A DNA stretch of 21,101 nucleotides, taken from assembly GCA_947379975.1 (NCBI GenBank), contig CANCPF010000029.1:1-21101 (forward strand). The letters are read 5' to 3'. This document shows, piece by piece, positions 1-6,002 of the stretch (its first letter is position 1; each line of letters starts with the position of its first letter). A program made the position numbers and the translations under genes. The stretch is from Methylophilaceae bacterium. Its GTDB lineage: Bacteria > Pseudomonadota > Gammaproteobacteria > Burkholderiales > Methylophilaceae. Under the pieces are notes generated by a model. The model was not told the origin of the DNA, made no database searches, and saw nothing but the letters and a program-made list of their open reading frames with translations.

Positions 1-315
1 GATCAGGGCATGGACAGGCTTGCCAAGGGCCTATGGGTCGTCATCTTCCCTGAGGGAACGCGCATAGCGCCAGGTAAGAAAGGTAAATATCATATCGGCG
101 GCGCTTGGCTCGCCACCCATACCAAAGCGACCGTGGTGCCAGTGGCTCATAACGCTGGTGAGTTTTGGCGGAAGAACTCATTCTTAAAAACACCTGGCGT
201 GATTACCGTGAGCATCGGCAAGCCGATTGAAACGGCAGGTTTGAAGCCCGATGCGGTTAATCAAATGGTAGAAGAGTGGATTGAAAGCGAAATGCCACTT
301 TTAAGAAACCGATAA
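1..315 (+). CDS. plsC: 1-acyl-sn-glycerol-3-phosphate acyltransferase, C-terminal part (cut by window edge)
   Basis: Catalyses acylation of lysophosphatidic acid to phosphatidic acid at the inner membrane, the second acyl transfer of phospholipid synthesis. The frame is open from base 1 and ends at TAA 313-315, so about 104 residues of the C-terminal part are present. The block FPEGTR is the glycerol-phosphate binding motif of the PlsC/LPLAT family, and the later VVPVAHN segment matches the conserved proline block that follows it. The NHxxxxD catalytic motif and the N-terminal membrane segment must lie upstream of the window. An internal ATG at base 10 is not a credible start because the family needs the missing catalytic block. 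The next gene begins one base after the stop, so the two are very probably cotranscribed and may be translationally coupled. Confidence 0.9.
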   Translation, partial: DQGMDRLAKGLWVVIFPEGTRIAPGKKGKYHIGGAWLATHTKATVVPVAHNAGEFWRKNSFLKTPGVITVSIGKPIETAGLKPDAVNQMVEEWIESEMPLLRNR

Positions 316-316
316 A

Positions 317-1027
317 ATGACGCAGTTCCATTTGCCAATTCCTAATGGCGAAGCAATTGCATACCACCTGGAGCGTCGCGCGCGCAAAACCGTTGGCCTA
401 AAAATCAATCACGATGGCTTAATTGTCCATGCGCCAAAGCGACTTTCACAAAAAGAGCTTGAGCGCATGCTTCTCAGCAAGGCAGATTGGATCCTTAAAA
501 AGTTAAAAGCGCAGCAAGAAAACCAGCTAGAGAGATTCATTTGGGAAGATGGCGCATCGTTACTCCTCCTAGGCAATCCCATTGCGCTATCTGTGCGTCT
601 GGACTCAGTCAGCCGCGCTTTGGAATATGAACCAGGCCGCATTTCCGTTGCACTACCGACACCCAACAACCAAACCAGCATCGCCAGAAAAGTACTGCAA
701 TGGTACAAGAAACAAGCACTCACCGACTTCACAAGACGCATTGCTTTGCTTGCCGCCAAGCTCGGAGTTGCGCCGCCGCCACTATTTTTAAGTGGCGCGC
801 GTTCACGCTGGGGAAGTTGTAATAGTCGCGGCGAAGTTCGGCTTAATTGGCGCCTGCTTCAGGCGCCACCGCACATCATCAACTACGTGGTGGCACATGA
901 GTTGGCGCACCTCAAAGAAATGAACCACTCGGCTAAATTTTGGGCGACTGTGGGCAGGACTTATCCAGATTATAAAACTGCAGAAAAAGAACTCAAGGCG
1001 TGGTCGGCGAAACTACACCGCATCTAA
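317..1027 (+). CDS. YgjP-like zinc metallohydrolase (SprT/M48-like, DUF45 family)
   Basis: Predicted soluble zinc-dependent hydrolase of 236 residues. The metal site is plain: HELAH at residues 194-198 gives two histidines and the catalytic glutamate, and H204 is the likely third ligand. The family signature SRWGSC is present at 163-168. N-terminal residues 20-60 carry the basic RRARKTVGLKI strand and the helix seen in YgjP homologues. Length fits the family (about 220-250). Members are annotated variously as predicted metallopeptidases or, for some YgjP proteins, nucleotide hydrolases; the true substrate cannot be read from this sequence. ATG 317 follows the plsC stop by a single base, which supports the start and suggests coupled translation. 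The same pairing with plsC is, as I recall, common in betaproteobacteria (not checked). Confidence 0.87.
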   Translation: MTQFHLPIPNGEAIAYHLERRARKTVGLKINHDGLIVHAPKRLSQKELERMLLSKADWILKKLKAQQENQLERFIWEDGASLLLLGNPIALSVRLDSVSRALEYEPGRISVALPTPNNQTSIARKVLQWYKKQALTDFTRRIALLAAKLGVAPPPLFLSGARSRWGSCNSRGEVRLNWRLLQAPPHIINYVVAHELAHLKEMNHSAKFWATVGRTYPDYKTAEKELKAWSAKLHRI

Positions 1028-1035
1028 ACACAAGC

Positions 1036-1082
1036 GTTGATTGAAGCCAAACTTCCAGGATTTGGCTTCAATCAACAGTTTT
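1036..1082 (+). terminator. Long hairpin terminator after the plsC operon
   Basis: A perfect 16-bp stem (1036-1051 with 1061-1076) encloses a 9-base loop and is followed by AGTTTT. The stem is unusually long for an intrinsic terminator and the T-run is short, but its position 9 bases past the stop codon fits termination. It may also protect the 3' end of the mRNA. Confidence 0.65.
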
Positions 1083-1233
1083 CTGAGATGAATTCTAAAT
1101 GTTTAAGTTAATGAAAATCATTAGTGCTTATTCATGATCGCTGATAGGGTATCCTTTTGTCATGAGCGTATTATTCAATCCACGCAATGCAATAAAATGC
1201 AAAGCGCCTTAAACAAAAAATTGGAGAAATATT

Positions 1234-1305
1234 ATGTGGACAAAACCAGCTGCTACTGAAATGCGTTTCGGTTTCGAAGTTACAATGTACGTAATGAATA
1301 AATAA
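1234..1305 (+). CDS. pqqA: Coenzyme PQQ precursor peptide PqqA (orphan copy)
   Basis: A 23-codon gene encoding the ribosomal peptide from which pyrroloquinoline quinone is made. The peptide starts MWTKPAATEMRFGFEV and ends TMYVMNK. The glutamate and tyrosine that PqqE cross-links are present at positions 15 and 19 in the family spacing (E-V-T-M-Y), and the leading MW-KPA and C-terminal N-K/R are also typical. A ribosome site TTGGAGAAA (1221-1229) lies 4-5 bases upstream of ATG 1234. No pqqB, C, D or E follows: the gene ends in its own terminator and then meets oxyR on the other strand. The processing enzymes must therefore be encoded elsewhere. PQQ serves periplasmic methanol/alcohol and glucose dehydrogenases, so the gene points to a methylotroph-type metabolism. 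Whether this is the only pqqA or an extra copy is not visible here. Confidence 0.93.
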   Translation: MWTKPAATEMRFGFEVTMYVMNK

Positions 1306-1327
1306 GTTTGAATTTTTAAATTCATAC

Positions 1328-1355
1328 AAAAAAGGACGCTTAGGCGTCCTTTTTG
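1328..1355. terminator. Intrinsic terminator of pqqA, probably bidirectional
   Basis: GGACGC (1334-1339), loop TTAG, GCGTCC (1344-1349), flanked by six A's before and five T's after. The symmetric A/T flanks allow termination of pqqA on the plus strand and of oxyR arriving on the minus strand. Confidence 0.9.
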
Positions 1356-1415
1356 CGTTTCTGCGCTGTCGCTAACTTAATCAGTTGCCTATTAGCCTAG
1401 CTATTGAATGAAGAT

Positions 1416-2324
1416 TTACTTAATCTGCTGTAAACATTCAGATTTAATGGCTTTGATCGCATCAGCAATACAATTAACCGCCAGCTCTCTGGCATAACTT
1501 TTACGCCATGCCAAGGCAATCCTACGCGCAGGTACTGGCTTAGAAAATGGGATGATCTTTACTAAAGGGTTGGCGCTTACATAGCGCCCAGTGGCAGCAC
1601 TACATGGCAATACAGTAATGCCTAAATTTGAAGCAACCATATTACGGATTGTCTCTAAGGAATTACCTTGCAGCACCTGACCTTTGCGCGATAGATCTGG
1701 GCAAGCCAGTAAAACTTGATGGCTATAACAATGGCCGCTATTCAGCAGTAAAACATTTTCATCGATAAGTTCAGTGGCATCAATCTGTTTTCTATCTGCC
1801 CAGCGATGATTAATTGGCACCATTACCACGTATTGCTCATCATAAAGTGGCATGCTTTTAATGCCAGGCACGTCAAATGGTAGCGCCACGACTGCGGCGT
1901 CAATCACACCACTTTTAAGTTGAGATTCTAATTGTGCTGTCAAATTTTCTTCAACATCCAATGGCATTCCCGGCGCGGTTTCACGCAATATTGGAATAAT
2001 TTCTGGCAACAAATACGGTCCTACTGAGTAGATCAGACCCAGCCTAAATGCGCTGCCCAGTTGATTATTACCTTGCTTGGCAATTTCTCTAATATGCGCA
2101 ACTTCTTCAACGGCACGAATCGCCTGCTCAATAATCTGCTCGCCTATTGGCGTTGGGCTTACATCGGTGCGGCTGCGTTCAAAAATTAAAACACCTAAGT
2201 CTTCTTCTAACTTTTTAATCGCCAAACTAAGCGCTGGTTGGCTCACAAAGCATTTTTCAGCCGCACGCCTAAAATTTCTTTCTTTTGAAACGGCTATTAC
2301 AAATCGTAATTCACTTAATGTCAC
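1416..2324 (-). CDS. oxyR: Hydrogen peroxide-sensing LysR-type regulator OxyR
   Basis: Transcription activator of peroxide defence genes, 302 residues. An N-terminal winged helix-turn-helix (about residues 1-60, with AAEKCFVSQPALSLAIKKLE as the recognition region) precedes a LysR effector domain. The redox pair that defines OxyR is present: C199 in GHC and C208, nine residues apart and at the same numbers as in E. coli. Length also matches E. coli OxyR (305). An extra cysteine, C25, lies in the DNA-binding domain. The start is GTG at 2322-2324, with AGGAG (2331-2335, read on the minus strand) six bases upstream. The gene is divergent from a small ORF and katG, the classical OxyR target, and the gap carries palindromic operator-like DNA. 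It probably represses its own promoter while activating katG. Confidence 0.93.
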   Translation of the reverse strand: MTLSELRFVIAVSKERNFRRAAEKCFVSQPALSLAIKKLEEDLGVLIFERSRTDVSPTPIGEQIIEQAIRAVEEVAHIREIAKQGNNQLGSAFRLGLIYSVGPYLLPEIIPILRETAPGMPLDVEENLTAQLESQLKSGVIDAAVVALPFDVPGIKSMPLYDEQYVVMVPINHRWADRKQIDATELIDENVLLLNSGHCYSHQVLLACPDLSRKGQVLQGNSLETIRNMVASNLGITVLPCSAATGRYVSANPLVKIIPFSKPVPARRIALAWRKSYARELAVNCIADAIKAIKSECLQQIK

Positions 2325-2352
2325 GCAGAACTCCTACACATTTGATATTTAC

Positions 2353-2430
2353 GATAAGTTTAGCATATCAATAGCATTTGAACATTCAACTATGCCTATT
2401 GATATTTAATGCTTATCATAGGTTTATAAG
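2353..2430. promoter_or_regulatory. Candidate OxyR operator and katG-side promoter
   Basis: Two 17-bp elements of form GATA-N9-TATC lie at 2353-2369 and 2401-2417. Each matches 9 of the 12 fixed positions of the OxyR dimer consensus GATAGnTnnnAnCTATC by eye. A perfect 10-bp inverted repeat, ATATCAATAG (2365-2374) and CTATTGATAT (2396-2405), is centred midway between them, at 2385. A possible -10, TATAAG at 2425-2430, follows, so the right-hand element would overlap the -35 region, as expected for activation. The 48-bp spacing of the two GATA elements differs from the usual 22 bp, so the exact contacts are uncertain. Confidence 0.6.
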
Positions 2431-2458
2431 TAATTAATTAAATAAATAAGGAGGCGCT

Positions 2459-2560
2459 ATGGCACAAAAAATACTCAGTAGCTTGTTAGATACCTTACAT
2501 CTAAACGGCGAAGCAGATTCGGCAATGGAAATATTGGCTAACTTTGCGCTTTCTCATTAA
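2459..2560 (+). CDS. Small ORF of 33 codons between oxyR operator and katG, function unknown
   Basis: I do not recognise this peptide. It begins MAQKILSSLLDTLHLNGEAD and ends ANFALSH. The start ATG 2459 is preceded four bases upstream by AAGGAGG (2448-2454), the best ribosome binding site in the window. The first half (residues 2-15) could form an amphipathic helix. There is no signal peptide, cysteine or metal motif. It lies downstream of the putative OxyR-dependent promoter and 92 bases upstream of katG on the same strand with no terminator between, so it is probably the first cistron of the katG transcript and peroxide-inducible. It might be a leader peptide, a small stress protein, or the decayed end of a lost gene. 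Translation is well supported by the ribosome site; function is not. Confidence 0.6.
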   Translation: MAQKILSSLLDTLHLNGEADSAMEILANFALSH

Positions 2561-2652
2561 AAAATAATACAGTCATTTGCGACATTTATTATTAAGCAAC
2601 TTTCAAATAATCAACCAAAAAACACGCTAATAAGCACACAAAGGAGATATTC

Positions 2653-4848
2653 ATGACTAACGAAGCAAAATGCCCATTCTCGAGCGGCGTAGCAAAAAAT
2701 GCAGTCGCTGGAGCCTCTACTAATGCAGACTGGTGGCCCAACCAGCTAAACGTAAAATTACTTAATCAAAACTCACCGCACTTAGATCCTATGGGTGCGG
2801 ATTTTAGATATGCCGACGCATTTAAGAGTTTAGACCTGAATGCGGTAGTCAAAGATCTTCATATCCTAATGACAGATTCTCAAGATTGGTGGCCAGCAGA
2901 TTATGGTCACTATGGCCCATTTTTTATCCGTATGGCTTGGCATAGTTCAGGCACATATCGTATTGCCGATGGTCGTGGTGGCGCAGGAGCAGGTTCACAA
3001 CGTTTTGCACCGCTGAATAGCTGGCCAGATAATGGCAACCTAGACAAAGCGCGACGTTTACTTCTACCCATTAAAATGAAATATGGCCGTAAAATTTCTT
3101 GGGCAGATCTAATGGTACTCGCGGGTACCGTTGCATTAGATTCGATGGGATTTAAGACTTTTGGATTTGCTGGTGGTCGAGTAGATGTTTGGGAGCCAGA
3201 AGAAATTTATTGGGGACCTGAAGCCGAGTGGATGGGCGATAAGCGCTATACCGGTGACCGTGAATTAGAGAATCCACTTGGGGCTGTGCAAATGGGTCTA
3301 ATCTATGTAAATCCAGAAGGCCCGAATGGCAATCCAGATCCAGTGGCATCAGCACGGGATATTCGTGAAACCTTTGCGCGTATGGCAATGAATGATGAGG
3401 AAACTGTAGCGCTAGTGGCCGGTGGACACACCTTCGGTAAATGTCATGGCGCAGCTGATCCAAGTAAGTATGTTGGCCCAGAGCCAGAAGGAGCTGGCAT
3501 TGAAGAGCAAGGCCTAGGCTGGATAAGCAGTTTTGGCAGCGGCAAAGGTGTCGATACCATCACTAGTGGTTTGGAAGGTGCATGGACCACCAACCCAACT
3601 AGTTGGGACAATGACTATTTTGAGCTACTTTTTAAATACGATTGGGAACTCACCAAGAGCCCAGCGGGCGCCCACCAATGGACACCAAAAAATGGCGCTG
3701 GTGCTGATACCGTACCAGATGCGCATGACCCAGCACAGCGTCACGCGCCCATGATGTCAACCGCCGATCTTGCTCTGAGAATGGATCCAGCTTACGAGAA
3801 AATTTCTCGTCACTTTTACCAAAATCCTCAGGAATTTGCAGAAGTGTTCGCCAAGGCTTGGTACAAATTAACGCATCGTGACATGGGACCATTATCTCGT
3901 TATCTTGGCCCACTTGTGGCTAAAGAAGAACAAATATGGCAAGACCCAGTACCGGCAGTGAATCATGTATTGATTGATGAGCAAGATATTGATCGATTGA
4001 AAACAACGATACTTTCGTCTGGTCTTAGCATCTCGCAACTAGTTACGACAGCATGGGCTTCAGCGTCAACTTTTCGCGGTAGCGACAAGCGTGGTGGCGC
4101 GAATGGCGCTCGCTTACGACTAGCGCCGCAGAAAGACTGGGAAGTGAATCAGCCGGCAGAACTTGCAAAGGTATTGCCAAAATTAGAAGCCATCCAAAAT
4201 CAGTTCAACAGCACGCAAACGGGTAACAAATTGGTATCACTAGCTGACATCATCGTGCTTGGCGGAGGTGCAGCTATCGAAGCTGCTGTTAAAAAAGCCG
4301 GACAAGAAGTTAAGGTTCCTTTTTCACCAGGCCGTACGGATGCAACGCTAGCGCAGACTGATGTTGATTCATTTTCTGTACTGGAGCCAATTGCAGATGG
4401 CTTCCGCAATTATGTGCGTAAAGGATACGAAGGCCATGTGGCTGAGCTGTTATTGGATAAAGCCAGCCTAATGACGCTTACCGCACCCGAAATGACAGTT
4501 TTGATCGGCGGTATGCGCGCATTAAATGCAAATGTCGGCCAAGCGCAACACGGTGTATTTACTAAGCAAGCCGATACCTTATCTAATGACTTTTTCGTGA
4601 ATTTATTAGACATGAAGACAAAGTGGCAGAAGTCAGCCGCTGCGAAAGAGGTGTTAGAAGGGCTTGATCGTATTTCAGGTGAAGTTAAATGGACGGCTAC
4701 GGTGGTTGATCTTGTTTTCGGGTCGAATTCCCAGCTCCGTGCCATTGCTGAAGTCTATGCTTCTGCTGATGCGCAGCAGGCCTTCGTACATGATTTTGTG
4801 CTAGCTTGGACTAAGGTCATGAATCTTGATCGCTTCGACCTTGCGTAA
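2653..4848 (+). CDS. katG: Bifunctional catalase-peroxidase KatG
   Basis: Haem enzyme of 731 residues that dismutates hydrogen peroxide and oxidises organic donors, usually cytoplasmic. The distal triad R93, W96, H97 lies in RMAWHSSGTYR. Y218 (IYVNPEGPNG) and M244 have the spacing needed for the Trp-Tyr-Met cross-link required for catalase activity, and the proximal haem ligand is H259 in AGGHTFGKCHG. The C-terminal half (about 430-731) is the second, haem-free peroxidase-like domain. Length is normal for the family. ATG 2653 has AAGGAG six bases upstream. It is preceded by a small ORF and lies divergent from oxyR, so induction by peroxide through OxyR is expected. There is no ankyrin-repeat partner gene of the kind found beside catalases in some proteobacteria. 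Confidence 0.98.
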   Translation: MTNEAKCPFSSGVAKNAVAGASTNADWWPNQLNVKLLNQNSPHLDPMGADFRYADAFKSLDLNAVVKDLHILMTDSQDWWPADYGHYGPFFIRMAWHSSGTYRIADGRGGAGAGSQRFAPLNSWPDNGNLDKARRLLLPIKMKYGRKISWADLMVLAGTVALDSMGFKTFGFAGGRVDVWEPEEIYWGPEAEWMGDKRYTGDRELENPLGAVQMGLIYVNPEGPNGNPDPVASARDIRETFARMAMNDEETVALVAGGHTFGKCHGAADPSKYVGPEPEGAGIEEQGLGWISSFGSGKGVDTITSGLEGAWTTNPTSWDNDYFELLFKYDWELTKSPAGAHQWTPKNGAGADTVPDAHDPAQRHAPMMSTADLALRMDPAYEKISRHFYQNPQEFAEVFAKAWYKLTHRDMGPLSRYLGPLVAKEEQIWQDPVPAVNHVLIDEQDIDRLKTTILSSGLSISQLVTTAWASASTFRGSDKRGGANGARLRLAPQKDWEVNQPAELAKVLPKLEAIQNQFNSTQTGNKLVSLADIIVLGGGAAIEAAVKKAGQEVKVPFSPGRTDATLAQTDVDSFSVLEPIADGFRNYVRKGYEGHVAELLLDKASLMTLTAPEMTVLIGGMRALNANVGQAQHGVFTKQADTLSNDFFVNLLDMKTKWQKSAAAKEVLEGLDRISGEVKWTATVVDLVFGSNSQLRAIAEVYASADAQQAFVHDFVLAWTKVMNLDRFDLA

Positions 4849-4883
4849 GCTAGCAGTTAATCGTTAAAAGTATTGCAGTACAG

Positions 4884-4935
4884 CCTCAACTTAGTCTCGG
4901 ATTAGCAGTTTTTCCGGTCTAGCTTGAGGTTTTTT
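4884..4935 (+). terminator. Probable terminator of katG
   Basis: CCTCAA (4884-4889) pairs with TTGAGG (4924-4929) and is followed immediately by six T's. The loop is long (34 bases), with only partial internal pairing, so the call rests on the T-run and its position 35 bases after the stop. Confidence 0.5.
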
Positions 4936-5002
4936 ATTGTGCCGTTAGTCCGGTTTTTATCAACAGTCTATTGCATGAAGTTTTTAAGTGGAATTACTAA
5001 TT

Positions 5003-5035
5003 TTATGCATCAGCATTTATGCATAATGGTATGAT
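5003..5035 (+). promoter_or_regulatory. Extended -10 promoter of gmk with overlapping palindrome
   Basis: TGG-TATGAT (5027-5035) is an extended -10 element, 44 bases before gmk. Directly upstream, TTATGCAT (5003-5010) and ATGCATAA (5019-5026) form a perfect 8-bp inverted repeat with an 8-base spacer. It covers the position where a -35 box would lie (about 5007-5012), and no good -35 is seen. The layout suggests a regulator binding site. Confidence 0.45.
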
Positions 5036-5078
5036 TTGTCACTGATTAAATTGTACGCATTAAGGATGTTGATTAAAC

Positions 5079-5690
5079 ATGATACCGGGTAACTTATTTA
5101 TAATTTCAGCGGCTTCTGGTGCAGGTAAAACTAGCTTAATCAAGGCGCTGCGTGAAGAAAATACGCAGTTGAAGCTTTCTATTTCACATACCACGCGTCA
5201 GCCGCGTCCAAGCGAAGTAGATGGGTTGGATTATCATTTTGTAGATGAAGCGACGTTTTTACAAATGTTAGCGCAAGGGCAGTTTTTAGAGAGTGCAGAA
5301 GTGCATGGTGCGCGCTATGGCACCTCACAATCTGCAGTCGACGCGCCACTAAAAGCCGGTTTTGATGTGATTCTAGAAATCGATTGGCAGGGCGCTGCAC
5401 AAGTACGTCGATTGTACCCGCAAGCGATTAGTATTTTTGTGTTGCCACCATCAGTCGAGGCTTTGGAGCAGAGGCTTAATGGCCGTGGGCAAGATAGTGC
5501 AGAGACGATTGCTAAGCGAGTAGCAGCAGCCCGCGCTGAAATGGCCCATGTGAGTGAGTTCGATTATGTTACAATCAATGATGATTTTAATGTTGCGCTA
5601 CAAGATCTTAGCGCAATTATTCGTACACAGCGGCTTGCAATTAGCATGCAGATGCAACGTTACGCCAGCTTAATTAAAGCGCTCACGTAA
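5079..5690 (+). CDS. gmk: Guanylate kinase
   Basis: Phosphorylates GMP or dGMP to GDP with ATP, an essential cytoplasmic step in guanine nucleotide supply. The P-loop SAASGAGKTSL (residues 10-20) is intact. The SISHTTRQPRPSEVDGLDYHF stretch (about residues 34-54) and the GARYGTS segment form the GMP-binding region, and EIDWQGA is the conserved strand after it. Length of 203 fits the family. AAGGA (5062-5066) lies 12 bases before the ATG, a loose ribosome site, but the start aligns with other Gmk proteins. It heads the gmk-rpoZ-spoT-recG cluster; GMP kinase provides the GDP pool that SpoT uses and replenishes, so the grouping makes metabolic sense. Confidence 0.97.
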   Translation: MIPGNLFIISAASGAGKTSLIKALREENTQLKLSISHTTRQPRPSEVDGLDYHFVDEATFLQMLAQGQFLESAEVHGARYGTSQSAVDAPLKAGFDVILEIDWQGAAQVRRLYPQAISIFVLPPSVEALEQRLNGRGQDSAETIAKRVAAARAEMAHVSEFDYVTINDDFNVALQDLSAIIRTQRLAISMQMQRYASLIKALT

Positions 5691-5736
5691 CTTAATAGAT
5701 CATTTTAATACTTAAAAATTAATAGGAAACACCATC

Positions 5737-5943
5737 ATGGCACGTATTACAGTAGATGATTGCTTAGACAAAATCCCAAACCGCTTTGAATTAACTTTAG
5801 TGGCAGCCTACCGCGCGCGCCAACTACATAACGGCGCAGAGCCGCAAATAAACACTGCAGGATTGCGTGATAAATCAACTGTGCTAGCTTTACGTGAAAT
5901 TGCTGCTGGTAAAATTGGCGTAGAAATTCTAAAGCGCATATAA
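5737..5943 (+). CDS. rpoZ: DNA-directed RNA polymerase omega subunit
   Basis: Small subunit of RNA polymerase (68 residues) that helps fold and hold the beta-prime subunit and, in proteobacteria, forms part of a ppGpp binding site. The start MARITVDDCLDKIPNRFEL and the following VAAYRARQL are the family signature, as is the ALREIAAGKIG helix. It is shorter than E. coli omega (91) at the C-terminus, as is common in betaproteobacteria. TAGGAAA lies about ten bases upstream of the ATG. It sits 46 bases after gmk and 59 before spoT, so it is probably in the same transcript. Confidence 0.97.
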   Translation: MARITVDDCLDKIPNRFELTLVAAYRARQLHNGAEPQINTAGLRDKSTVLALREIAAGKIGVEILKRI

Positions 5944-6002
5944 GCTTAATTAGCCAAGCAAACTTAATAGCAAGCTCAAATATACCTAGCAGTGAAAATG
6001 TC

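Noticed and set aside
409..759. Minus-strand open frame of 116 codons inside the YgjP-like gene
   Set aside because: It lies wholly antisense to a gene with clear motifs and its translation is low-complexity with no family features; a shadow frame.
1143..1153. GATAGGGTATC palindrome upstream of pqqA as an OxyR-type site
   Set aside because: The GATA/TATC halves are only 3 bases apart instead of 9, so it does not fit the operator near katG; may be chance.
2077..2409. Plus-strand frame of 110 codons across the start of oxyR
   Set aside because: Antisense to the OxyR DNA-binding domain and running through the operator region; no ribosome site.
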